Notes under the pieces: generated by a model
Seen by the model: only the letters and a program-made list of their open reading frames with translations
Databases searched by the model: none
What the model was told of the DNA's origin: nothing
Part shown: positions 29,301 through 36,914 of the stretch, in pieces
How positions within the stretch are numbered: the first letter of the stretch is position 1
Layout of the letters: each line of letters opens with the position of its first letter
Translations under genes and position numbers: made by a program
Assembly (NCBI GenBank): GCA_031290985.1
Contig: JARLJW010000073.1
Span: 17,442-81,441, forward strand
From: Verrucomicrobiia bacterium
GTDB taxonomy: Bacteria; Verrucomicrobiota; Verrucomicrobiia; Limisphaerales; UBA11358
Direction: 5' to 3'
DNA length: 64,000 nt

Positions 29301-30553
29301 GTCCAGGTGCCGCTGCCGTCCTTGGTCAGGGAAACCGTGGTGGCCGAGCCGTTGTCAATGACGCCCGCAACCGAGCCGTTGCCCGCCCCTTCGAGCAAAA
29401 CTCCGCGCGTGCCGGTCACCCCGCAGGTGATGCCGCTGCTCAAGGCCAGCGTCGTGCCCGCGTCCGCCTGAATGCCGACAAATGACGTGCCGCCGGAGGA
29501 GAGGCTGATCTCATCGCTGATGGCATTGTTGCCGCTGATGTTTTCGATCGCCACCGTCGGCCCGGTGCGCTGGGCCACGCTGATGGCGTTGCCGGTCGCA
29601 AGCGTGATATTGTTCGACAATTGTATCCCGCCCGTCTGGGCATTGTTCGGGCTGATCGTCAGCGTGGACGGGCTGGGCAACGCCGCGCTGTTGGCAATGA
29701 GCAACACGCCATTCGTGCTGATGGTGGTGACATTTTGGGTGCCGGTGCCGGTCAGCGCCAGCAGGCCGCCTTGAACGGACAGGTTGCCGGTCCAAACATT
29801 GTTGGCCCCAAGGAGAACGGTGCCCGTGTTTTGCTTGATCACCGAGCCCGCGCCGCCAATCAGATTGTTGACGACCAGATTATTCGTGGTGTTGAACGTC
29901 AGTGAGGTTCCGCTGTTGAGCGTGACGTTGCCTGAACCGAGCGCATTGGTGGTGCCGCTCGCAATCTGGAGGACGCCGCTTGTATTCGTCCAATTGCCGG
30001 TGTAGGCGGTGTTCGTGCCGGAGACAATCAACGCGTTGGTCTGTGTGATCATGGCCACGGTCAGGTTGCCGCTGCCGCTTAGCGTGGACAACAGCCCGAT
30101 GTCACGGGTGGCAACCCCTTGGTCAGTGGTAAAGGTGGAATTGGTCAGCACCTGCAGCGTTCCCGCAATCGGCGAATTGGAGCCGCCGGGTCCGCCGTGA
30201 TAGGTGATCGTTCCCGGGTTCAGCACTAGGTTCACCGTCGCCACCCCGTTGTTGTGTTTCAGATACAGGGTGCCGTTGCTCAGCGTCAGGCTGCTGCCGG
30301 CAAAAGTGGAAGCGGTGGCAACATTGGGCGTGCGTACAAAAAATGTGTTGGTTGTGAAGTAGGTGTTGCCACCGGTGGCGACCGCCGCCGGCGTGCCCCA
30401 GATCGCTGAACTCCAGCCGTTGGCATCGGCCCCGGACTGGTTCACCGTCTGGTAGATGACCGCCGCCGGGGCGGTCATGCCTGCCAGCAAAAAAATCCCC
30501 GTAAAAAATAATGTATTCCAAGCGGCGGTCTGCATCGGGCGGAAGTGTCTCAT
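26303..30553 (-). CDS. Giant exported autotransporter-strand (PATR) repeat protein
   Basis: Exported protein of 1416 residues with a signal peptide ending near APAA (residue 31). The body is a long Gly/Asn/Thr-rich beta-helix carrying at least eight PATR-type repeats ([45 protein letters not shown] and others). No type V autotransporter barrel is present. Instead it ends in a module of about 75 residues closing with QQFFRISAQ, also found on two other exoproteins here. Its promoter carries the box shared with the xylanase and esterase operons. It is probably a surface or matrix protein of polysaccharide use; no catalytic site is visible. Confidence 0.85.
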   Translation of the reverse strand: MRHFRPMQTAAWNTLFFTGIFLLAGMTAPAAVIYQTVNQSGADANGWSSAIWGTPAAVATGGNTYFTTNTFFVRTPNVATASTFAGSSLTLSNGTLYLKHNNGVATVNLVLNPGTITYHGGPGGSNSPIAGTLQVLTNSTFTTDQGVATRDIGLLSTLSGSGNLTVAMITQTNALIVSGTNTAYTGNWTNTSGVLQIASGTTNALGSGNVTLNSGTSLTFNTTNNLVVNNLIGGAGSVIKQNTGTVLLGANNVWTGNLSVQGGLLALTGTGTQNVTTISTNGVLLIANSAALPSPSTLTISPNNAQTGGIQLSNNITLATGNAISVAQRTGPTVAIENISGNNAISDEISLSSGGTSFVGIQADAGTTLALSSGITCGVTGTRGVLLEGAGNGSVAGVIDNGSATTVSLTKDGSGTWTLNSANTYSGNTIITNGLLKLGASASLANTAVIEVDTNGTLDATLPGGLTLGSGQVLRGGGAVLGNVGTSGGSIIQAGITNQFGQRLALSNNLVFAGGDTIQYNFTTSPNNVLNVAGSLTLNGATTIQIFLPTGVAGNGTFRLINYTGSLLGGGSFALSAPVTSQTFALDTSTPGQVNLVITGSPQNLVWSGDGSGNVWDVAGTPNWTGLYFNQGDNVTFNDSGSATPDINVSVAVTPGTVTVSNTAEAYTFDGSGISTSYLLDKRGTNVLALTSSGNNFSGPILIEAGTLSLGNGGSTGSLGSGPVTNNGQLLLNLSSGGIGVSGAISGTGTIRLTGGGGALVVSGSNSYTGLTTIESGCQLNIQNNNALGSTNAGTVVQAGGSARFTSFGNWTVAEPLTINGYGLAVSAGALYANTTSNQVAWTGPITVGSPSQIRIVNNNVLMTLANSVTGNQQALQCSEVNAGDILTFQNTLSLGNDPVLAALTNDGVGTIVLAGNSNLCGSVTMNGGTFEITTTNAPQLGDITVNSGTLQLGSGLANGSMPPGTIDLAGSTTKLAINSSNSFVLNNQLSGAGSLSLINYGILTITSSNTFTGNVTTGAGTPVFGGTLVLSNSYALGDGTAAKTVTLIHASAQLEGGIDIPEAISFVTSSGNTPSDTNAGVTQVIRNLSGNNTIEGSITPGSGAGNSEINVASGLLTLNGAVSPSVTGRIVILSGAGNGVLNGALNDNGANVPALTKQGTGKWTLNNANVYSGVTVVQNGTLALGAGATIASTPSIQLKNPATLDVSGVSGGFTLGAAQTLAGTGNITGSFNVTGTVSPGPLGTLTFSSNLTLSGTTLMELNRTNVQNADLISAATLAYGGTLTVTNLGDALQAGDTFHLFSGTISGAFAVTNLPALSSTNQYWDVSQLASGIIKVGANVPPTPFITSPAVSGTNFTLQVAASQSGFNYVLQATPTLAPAVWTGVQTNAGTGGTLNFTFPITPGNPQQFFRISAQ

Positions 30554-30643
30554 ATCGGTTTGGTTCTGGGTGTTGGCGGTTGATTCTTTACGGCATCAGG
30601 CCGGAACGCTGTTAAGCGCTCTTAAGGCCGGATGGTTCACTCT

Positions 30644-30690
30644 AAACTAACGGTTCAAAAAAATTGTTCCACCCTACAAAACCATAGGGG
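30644..30690 (-). promoter_or_regulatory. Shared palindromic box and -10-like hexamer before the PATR gene (site B)
   Basis: On the minus strand the box CCCCTATGGTTTTGTAGGGT is followed after exactly 21 bp by TAGTTT (30649-30644). It lies between the end of the GH10 gene and the start of the PATR gene at 30553. It differs from site C at only two of 20 positions. Confidence 0.65.
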
Positions 30691-30707
30691 GTGAAAATCT
30701 CCACAGA

Positions 30708-33700
30708 TCAAGGCCCTGACCGGACCCGATAAAACTTTGCCGGGGCGTTGGTGGGGGCTGGGTCGGTGAATATGAAAACCCCTGATGGCACGGCATTGGT
30801 CACAAAAGCCGTCACCCATGCGATCAGATTGGTGGAGGACTGCACGGTGTAGCCGGACCCCCCATACGCGGTAACACTCATCTGAAACCGGCCATTGCCA
30901 TACTGCACGCCCGAAAGCTGCGGAGGCGGCAAGGTTTGAACCGCCAAGTTCACGGTGTTTGTGGCGCTGAGCCCTCCAAGTTGCGCTACCGGAATGCCGC
31001 CCGCCAGTTTTGCGAGGTCCGAAGCGTTCAATGCGGCGCCATACAGCACCAGATCATCCAGATTCCCGGTGAACCAGCGCGACTGCCGGTCGGCGGTGAC
31101 GCCACCGAAAACCAGCGGGTCAGCTTGGTCGAGCTGCCAGTTGACCGGTGCCACGCTGCCGACCTTGACGCCGTCAAGGTACAAACCCAACTGGCCGGCA
31201 TTGCTGTTGGTCCGGGTAAACACCACGGCCACATGATGCCAAGCGCCGGCGGGAATGGTGCCCCCGATAAGATTCACGTCTTGCACACTGCTGGTGTTAA
31301 AGTGCTGCAACTGGATCTGGCTGCTGCTGTTGATATACAGACAAAGCTCATCTCCCGTGCCGCCAAACGCATCCCCTGCCCCCGTGTAAAATATGAAATC
31401 AACATTGGTGGCGTTGGGAACCGTGGTATGCCGGAACCAGGTGGCCAGCGTCCAGTCCGCGTTCGCCAAATTATAGGTGCTGGCGGGCAGCCAGGTCGCG
31501 AGGCGCGTCCCATTGCCGTCACCAACCGCCGTTAGCGCCAGCGATTGGGTGCTGCTGGTGGCCAGGGTTGCGGGCACGTTGGTGTCGTAAGCGCTGCTGC
31601 CGCCACCAAAATCTTCAACCGCGCCGGTCAATCCATAAATCGAGCTGTCGGTGACGCGCTTGTCCGCAGCCTGGCCCGGCGTTTCAAAATTGTAATATAA
31701 CAGCCAGCGCGGGTCCGGACCCCGATCGGTTGCGACATAATTGAACGACGCCGCGCCAACATGATTGGTGGCGGCGAACCGAGCGGTGTGGCCATCGCCC
31801 AACAAAGCCACCGCGCCGCCGGCAGGATTTGTGACGGTAAAAAACATTCCCGTCGCCAGTGTCTCGATGTCCGAAACCAGCGGACGCAAATCGAGGTCCA
31901 CATAGGTGTTGGTCACCACCGTTAAATTGGTGCCCGCCGTCGCCGGGGGCGTGTTCACCGGTTTCACCGTGAGCGTAAAGGTTTCCGGCGTCTGGTTGGT
32001 GCCATCGCCCACCAGCAGCAGCACGCCGGCTGAACCATTTTGATTCGCCGCCGGCGTCAACGTCACGGTCCGGCTCGCATTCGCGCCGCCCAAAACGATG
32101 TTCGCCGCCGGCAACAAATTGGTGTTCAACGAAATCGCCTGCACCGTCAACGACCCCGCCGGAGTTTCCGCGTCGCCCACCGTGAATGCATACGGTCCCG
32201 CCACCGCATTTTCATTGATGGATTGATCGGCAACATTGGAGATCGGCGGCGGCGTGTTGGTGTAAGCCAGCGGGGTGATGCGGATGTAATCGATTGTAAC
32301 GTGATAACCACTTGAGTTCAGGTTGCTGCCCGTAACGGTGAAGCGAAATTTCCAGGTGCCGGCGTTGGTGAAGGTCGCGGTGCCCAGGTCAGTCACGTTC
32401 GCACCGACACCCGCAACGTAGGCATCCACCACGCTGCCAAGATTGCTGAAGGCGGGGCTGTTGGAGGCTGCGATGGCCGTCTGGAACTTGCCGGACGCGC
32501 CGCTCTGCCGGTAGCCGATCTTCACGTCCCATGGCCCCGGGAAAGGAACTGCCACTCCGAGCGTCATGTAGTCATTAACGCCGTTGGCTGCAAGTTGCAG
32601 CCCCGCGCCGGCGCTGAGCGTGTCCTGGCTGAACACGCCGGTCGTGTCGCCGCTGGAGACATCGAGCACCGGGAGTTTTTCGGCCTGGTTGGCCAGCGCA
32701 TTCCACAGGGCCCAATAGGCGGGCTTTTTCTGATAATTCTGGTCGAACGGAAATCCGCCGGTGTAGCCGTTGTCACTGGCATCCGTAAATCCCCAGGTTT
32801 GGAAAACGGAGAAATGCGGCTGGCTCAAAGCCACGCTCATGACGTTCCAATAAACTTCTGCCTGCGCCGCCAGGTCCACCGGTAAGGCCACCCCATTGGT
32901 TTCTGGTATGGGTACGGACATTTCAGTGATCTGCAAATCCAGGCCCAGATTGTTGAACCGCTCAAAATTCGCGAGCATGCTGCTGTAATTGAAACCGCCT
33001 TCGCCCACGTGCATCTGAAAACCGATCCCGTTCAGCGGCACGCCGCGGCCCAAGAAATCCTGCGCCATCGCATAGATGGCGTCGGATTTGGCGTTGGTGG
33101 TTTCCGTGGAATAATCGTTGTAGATCAGCCGTGCATCCGGGTTGGCGGCGCTGGCGCGACGAAACGCGTCTTCGATGTAAAGCGTGCTGTTGGCTGGGTT
33201 AAAATCTCCAATGCCCGGATTGTCATACCAGAAATTTGTGGTCCGGATCTGGCCGCTGCTGTTGAAGGCTTCGTTCACGACATCCCAGCAGAAGGTGCTG
33301 CCCCGATACCGTCCGGCGACCGTGTCAATGTGATGAAACAGATAGTTCCGTATCTGATTGGTGGCGTAGCCCCCGTTGGTCAGCCAACTCGGAAGCGATT
33401 GGTACCACATCAGCGTATGGCCGCGCGCCGCCTGTCCGCCGGCGGCGTCAAACCGCAGGGTCGTGTCCGCGTTCGACCAGGTATAAAAGTATTCCTGCGT
33501 CCGCAGGGCCGCCCACTTCAGGTCATTTTCCGGCGAAGACAACGAGTATTGCCAGCGGAGGGTGCCCGCGTAGGCGGGAGTGGTCAGCATGGCGGGCTGG
33601 ACGGCGGAACCGATCTTCAAGCCCGGCCAGTTTGTCGCCGCCTCCTTCAGCGTTTCAGCCTGGGTGGCGCAGGCCCGGGCCAGCAGCAAAATGATCATCG

Positions 33701-33743
33701 CAGCTCTTGCGAACAAACCGGGGCGCGCGCGGATAAAATTCAT
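30708..33743 (-). CDS. Multidomain GH10 endo-beta-1,4-xylanase
   Basis: Exported xylanase of 1011 residues. After a signal peptide (about 1-29) comes a GH10 catalytic domain (about 40-350) with acid/base E158 in CWDVVNEAF and nucleophile E274 in LQITEMSV. A beta-sandwich that looks like a carbohydrate-binding module follows (about 355-490). Next comes a region of Ig/cadherin-like repeats, then a LamG/concanavalin-like domain (about 690-880). The C-terminus is the module ending FYRVRSGP. It cuts xylan backbones outside the cell. The pseudopilin gene lies 51 bp upstream on the same strand, and the pair is likely driven from site C. Confidence 0.92.
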   Translation of the reverse strand: MNFIRARPGLFARAAMIILLLARACATQAETLKEAATNWPGLKIGSAVQPAMLTTPAYAGTLRWQYSLSSPENDLKWAALRTQEYFYTWSNADTTLRFDAAGGQAARGHTLMWYQSLPSWLTNGGYATNQIRNYLFHHIDTVAGRYRGSTFCWDVVNEAFNSSGQIRTTNFWYDNPGIGDFNPANSTLYIEDAFRRASAANPDARLIYNDYSTETTNAKSDAIYAMAQDFLGRGVPLNGIGFQMHVGEGGFNYSSMLANFERFNNLGLDLQITEMSVPIPETNGVALPVDLAAQAEVYWNVMSVALSQPHFSVFQTWGFTDASDNGYTGGFPFDQNYQKKPAYWALWNALANQAEKLPVLDVSSGDTTGVFSQDTLSAGAGLQLAANGVNDYMTLGVAVPFPGPWDVKIGYRQSGASGKFQTAIAASNSPAFSNLGSVVDAYVAGVGANVTDLGTATFTNAGTWKFRFTVTGSNLNSSGYHVTIDYIRITPLAYTNTPPPISNVADQSINENAVAGPYAFTVGDAETPAGSLTVQAISLNTNLLPAANIVLGGANASRTVTLTPAANQNGSAGVLLLVGDGTNQTPETFTLTVKPVNTPPATAGTNLTVVTNTYVDLDLRPLVSDIETLATGMFFTVTNPAGGAVALLGDGHTARFAATNHVGAASFNYVATDRGPDPRWLLYYNFETPGQAADKRVTDSSIYGLTGAVEDFGGGSSAYDTNVPATLATSSTQSLALTAVGDGNGTRLATWLPASTYNLANADWTLATWFRHTTVPNATNVDFIFYTGAGDAFGGTGDELCLYINSSSQIQLQHFNTSSVQDVNLIGGTIPAGAWHHVAVVFTRTNSNAGQLGLYLDGVKVGSVAPVNWQLDQADPLVFGGVTADRQSRWFTGNLDDLVLYGAALNASDLAKLAGGIPVAQLGGLSATNTVNLAVQTLPPPQLSGVQYGNGRFQMSVTAYGGSGYTVQSSTNLIAWVTAFVTNAVPSGVFIFTDPAPTNAPAKFYRVRSGP

Positions 33744-33794
33744 TCACAGAGGCGGTTCATCAGGCGGATTATGATCATCGCTGTGGAGATCAAA

Positions 33795-34664
33795 TCAAGG
33801 AGCTATCTGTAATTGCGAAAGGGTCGCCGGATTGATTTGACCAAGGTCTTCCTGGTAAAAGTAGAAAAGTCTCGAGCTGGTGCTAAAGGTTGTGATTTGC
33901 AACAACTTCTCCCATTTGATCCAGGCGACCGAACCATCCACGGTCAAATGATTGGCCCCGTCCGGAAATGCCGCGTTCGGACGTTGATGGGCCACCAACT
34001 TTAGCGGGCTGGTTACATCCGCCCATGGATTTCCAGAACTTATCGACGGATTCTTGCAAACCAAATCCGCCGCCAGGACCCATGAAGGTCTGGACCGGCT
34101 CAATTTTGTGGGACTGCATGAGGCAATGCCGGTCGTATTGACCACGTTATACCACCAATAAATCCCGCCCATATACTGGTAGCCGATATTCCACTGGGGA
34201 GGCGTTTGGCTGCTTAGGCCGTCGTTGTAGGCCACGCTGCCGATGCCCAGCGATGGACAGGCCCAGACGGAGGAGGCGTTCGTTTGCGTTGGATCCAGGG
34301 AAATATCCTTGGACAAGGTGGCCTGCGGCGGATTTATCGCATGTTGATTATAAGAGCCTTTGACGGTGGCGCTGGCGGTTCCGGTGGCCGAACGCGCCTC
34401 AATCACATAGTCGTTGTTGTCGCCGGCATACACCGTCATGCCAATGCCGATCTGGTGCAGGTTGTTCAAGCAGGAAATCCGCTTGGCCCGTTCCTTGGCG
34501 CGTGCCAGGGCCGGCAGCAACATCGCCGCCAGGATGGCAATGATGGCGATGACCACCAGCAGCTCAATTAAAGTAAATCCTCTTCCTCGGCCGCACCGCC
34601 GGCCGATACGCGACCCAGCAACGGTTTTGGTAGTCAATCGCGATTTCATAATTTGCATAGTCAT
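33795..34664 (-). CDS. Type IV pseudopilin-like protein (DUF1559-like)
   Basis: Protein of 289 residues with a prepilin cleavage/methylation signal: [20 protein letters not shown] preceded by a basic leader (RRCGRGR), with cleavage expected after the glycine. The rest resembles the H-X9-DG pseudopilins common in Verrucomicrobiota, Lentisphaerae and Planctomycetes ([16 protein letters not shown] near the end). It would be anchored in the inner membrane or built into a pseudopilus. It directly precedes the GH10 xylanase and shares its promoter. An internal ATG nine codons or fewer downstream could be the true start. Confidence 0.88.
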   Translation of the reverse strand: MTMQIMKSRLTTKTVAGSRIGRRCGRGRGFTLIELLVVIAIIAILAAMLLPALARAKERAKRISCLNNLHQIGIGMTVYAGDNNDYVIEARSATGTASATVKGSYNQHAINPPQATLSKDISLDPTQTNASSVWACPSLGIGSVAYNDGLSSQTPPQWNIGYQYMGGIYWWYNVVNTTGIASCSPTKLSRSRPSWVLAADLVCKNPSISSGNPWADVTSPLKLVAHQRPNAAFPDGANHLTVDGSVAWIKWEKLLQITTFSTSSRLFYFYQEDLGQINPATLSQLQIAP

Positions 34665-34713
34665 GGGATGTCGAACAAGCTGTCCGAGGTGGCTGTGTTT
34701 GTTTTGGTAGTTA

Positions 34714-34760
34714 ATAATACCCTGCCACGCCCATGGCTCTACCCTATAAAAGCATAGGGG
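34714..34760 (-). promoter_or_regulatory. Shared palindromic box and -10-like hexamer before pseudopilin-GH10 (site C)
   Basis: On the minus strand the box CCCCTATGCTTTTATAGGGT is followed after exactly 21 bp by TATTAT (34719-34714). A start near 34707 would give a leader of about 43 bases before the pseudopilin gene at 34664. Confidence 0.65.
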
Positions 34761-35107
34761 CCAAATCCCTTACGTCCCCACCAACACACCTATGGCAGTT
34801 GAACTTAATATTTGCACGGCGGCAGGTAGGGCGGGCAGTCCTCTGCCCGCCGCCGCTTGCCAACGAACACGTTCAGGCTTGCCACGACGGCGCGCACGGA
34901 GTGACGCGCCCTACCGATGCCAATGTTGGCAAGAACTGTTATAGATGATTAATAATGAAATGGTGTGCGTGGTGCGCGCTCACTGTGAAATACCCCACGC
35001 AGTGTGATCTCATGCGGGGAAAGAAATCGTTTTCCACATCCCGAATGAGCCTGCCTGGTTGTGAACCATTGTCCCGCTAACGTCCCGGCCCTCCGCTGTC
35101 ACGCTGC
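34761..35107. other. Non-coding stretch between two minus-strand genes
   Basis: About 350 bp without a credible gene. It holds the MITE-like element at 34825-34915 and AT-rich sequence around 34930-35010. No clear terminator for the acetylesterase gene is seen on its own side, because that gene ends at 35108 reading toward this stretch without a hairpin and T run. Confidence 0.6.
34825..34915. repeat. Intergenic element with 9-bp terminal inverted repeats
   Basis: A 91-bp stretch begins GGTAGGGCG and ends with its exact reverse complement CGCCCTACC. An internal perfect hairpin GCGGGCAG-TCCT-CTGCCCGC lies at 34831-34850. It is non-coding and resembles a small palindromic dispersed element. 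Confidence 0.6.
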
Positions 35108-35866
35108 TTATTTTCCAGCCGCCTTGGGCTCGCCCGCCTCCGCCGTCTTCAGACAGGGTGCCAGTTCCGGCACCGACTGGGCCAGCCCCGTCACCACCAG
35201 CTTGGCAAAGACCGTGCTGCCCTCGGCATTCAAGTGCGTGTTGTCCACCGTTTCCACGGCATTGGTCCCCTTGACGCGCGCACTCAACTCATTGCACTTT
35301 TCAACGCCAAGCTGCTCGCACAATTCCTTGCTGCTGGCGTGCAGATCAATCAACGGCACGTTCTTTTCCGCCGCGATCTTTTTCACCACCTCCACATAAG
35401 GCACCAGGCTCGACGTGATTTTACCGTCGCCATTTTTGTTCCATGACCGCCGCACGAGCGACGTGACCAGTACCGGCTTCGCGCCGATGGCCCGCGTCTC
35501 ATCCACGTAGCGCGTCATGTTTTCGCGGTAGGTCGTCTCCGGCTGCGTCTCGCGCTCCGGCCCCTTCCCCGGCTCGTCATTGTGACCGAACTGGATGAGG
35601 TAATAATCCCCCTTCAAGGCCAGCGCGTTCGTCCACCGGCCCTCGGCCATGAAGCTCTTGGAACTGCGCCCGTTGGCCGCAGTATTGATGCACTCCGCCT
35701 TGTCAGTGAGTAATTGTTTAAAGCCCGTGCCCCAGCCGGTCCGGTCATTCACCGTCGAATCGCCCACGAGGATGATTTTGACCTTCGCCGGCCTGGCGTC
35801 ATCCGCCGCCATCGCTCCGGCGGAACAAAGCAAGGCGGCGGCCAAGAAAAGAAATTTGGATTTCAT
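35108..35866 (-). CDS. Exported rhamnogalacturonan acetylesterase-like SGNH hydrolase (CE12-like)
   Basis: Exported SGNH hydrolase of 252 residues with a signal peptide ending near residue 20 (AMA). Block I is LVGDSTVND (S37), block II NGRSSKSF, block III QFGHNDEPG (N96) and block V DNTHLN (D208, H211). This set matches rhamnogalacturonan acetylesterases, which deacetylate pectin side regions. It is a single gene next to the xylanase region, but its upstream DNA does not carry the shared promoter box. Confidence 0.9.
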   Translation of the reverse strand: MKSKFLFLAAALLCSAGAMAADDARPAKVKIILVGDSTVNDRTGWGTGFKQLLTDKAECINTAANGRSSKSFMAEGRWTNALALKGDYYLIQFGHNDEPGKGPERETQPETTYRENMTRYVDETRAIGAKPVLVTSLVRRSWNKNGDGKITSSLVPYVEVVKKIAAEKNVPLIDLHASSKELCEQLGVEKCNELSARVKGTNAVETVDNTHLNAEGSTVFAKLVVTGLAQSVPELAPCLKTAEAGEPKAAGK

Positions 35867-36001
35867 GTCGCCATATTAGTCATCCGGCCCGCACGGCACA
35901 TGTCGATTTTTTGCAAACCCGGTTGAATTTTTTGCGGCGCAACCATCCATCATGAATAGGTAGGGATGCCGCACTGCGTGGTGGCCGACTGCTAAGTCTC
36001 C

Positions 36002-36030
36002 CCGTCGCCGAGCGAAGCGTCAGGCGACGG
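36002..36030. repeat. Perfect 8-bp hairpin in the acetylesterase/OB-fold spacer
   Basis: CCGTCGCC and GGCGACGG pair around a 13-base loop. It sits in the 227-bp spacer downstream of the cytochrome operon and upstream of the acetylesterase. There is no T run, so it is probably a dispersed repeat, though it could slow or protect the 3' end of the cytochrome mRNA. Confidence 0.45.
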
Positions 36031-36093
36031 AACCGGACGACCGGGACGCATATCTTTCCCTTCCGCAAGTGTGCGACAGGCCCCCTCTCACCG

Positions 36094-36876
36094 TCATTTT
36101 TCTACAACCACCTGCGCGCCATCCATCATCACATCAAACTTGTAATTATATCCGAAGTCCTTGTTCGTGGAGAGGATTCCCGTCACCAGCACGATGTCGC
36201 CCAGCTTCGCCGGGGAAGTGGTCGTGACGGCCAGGTCCAGATCATTTTTAGCGGGACTGCCGGAACCGTCCCGGATGTGCAGCCAGTTTTTCCCGAGGAT
36301 CATCGCGTTATATTTGACCACCCGGCCGCGTACGGTGACCGGTTTGCCGGCCAGCGAGGGGGCGGCCGCAAAAATTTGCTGGATCGTTTTCCCGCCGGCA
36401 GCCGGTTTGATTCCCGTCAGGCTCAAGTCGGGGGTCGCGGTTTGACCGGCGAGGGGCGGATGTCCCGGTGGCAGGACTTGCGGCGGAGCCTGGGCCGGCA
36501 TGCCCGCCACGGGCGGATGTCCGGGCGGCAACGCTGCCTCCGGGCTGGCGGCACCGTTGACCGAAATGCTGCCGGTGAAATAGACCAGGGCAAAATCGCG
36601 GTTCAACGTCTTGCTGTGGTAGTTTTGCATCGGGTCGCCCGCCGCGAATGTGACCGTATCCCCCACTTTGACGGCAAACCGCGTCGAGGCGGCCCAAACT
36701 TTGTTCGTCCCGGTATCCGCCAATACGTACGTATAGCTGGAGGCGTCCATGGTTTCAACCACCTTGCCCGTGAGGTTGCCTTCAGTGGCAAAAACGGCCG
36801 GAGCCGCCGGCTGGGCGCCGGCAAACGGGAGGGGGACGACCAGACAAGCAATCAACAGGAGACGTTTCATATTCAT
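36094..36876 (-). CDS. Exported NrfJ-like double OB-fold protein
   Basis: Exported protein of 260 residues with a signal peptide ending near residue 21. The N-terminal domain (about 32-110: GNLTGKVVETMDASSYTYV) and the C-terminal OB-fold (about 160-258: LAGKPVTVRGRVVKYNAMI) match the NrfJ-related proteins found beside multihaem cytochromes in Geobacter-type bacteria. The two are joined by a Pro-rich linker with two copies of LPPGHPP. No CXXCH motif is present. It is the last gene of the six-gene cytochrome operon, 38 bp after the 12-haem cytochrome. Its role is unknown; binding of metal, haem or polyanion through the His/Pro linker is possible. Confidence 0.78.
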   Translation of the reverse strand: MNMKRLLLIACLVVPLPFAGAQPAAPAVFATEGNLTGKVVETMDASSYTYVLADTGTNKVWAASTRFAVKVGDTVTFAAGDPMQNYHSKTLNRDFALVYFTGSISVNGAASPEAALPPGHPPVAGMPAQAPPQVLPPGHPPLAGQTATPDLSLTGIKPAAGGKTIQQIFAAAPSLAGKPVTVRGRVVKYNAMILGKNWLHIRDGSGSPAKNDLDLAVTTTSPAKLGDIVLVTGILSTNKDFGYNYKFDVMMDGAQVVVEK

Positions 36877-36914
36877 GTTATGTTGGGTTGGTGGTTAAAA
36901 TTTCGCCGCGTCTT

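Noticed and set aside
26303..30553. Classical type V autotransporter
   Set aside because: It has PATR repeats but no C-terminal translocator barrel; it ends in a short FFRI module.
36002..36030. Rho-independent terminator of the cytochrome operon
   Set aside because: It is a strong stem but has no T run on the minus strand; annotated as a repeat instead.
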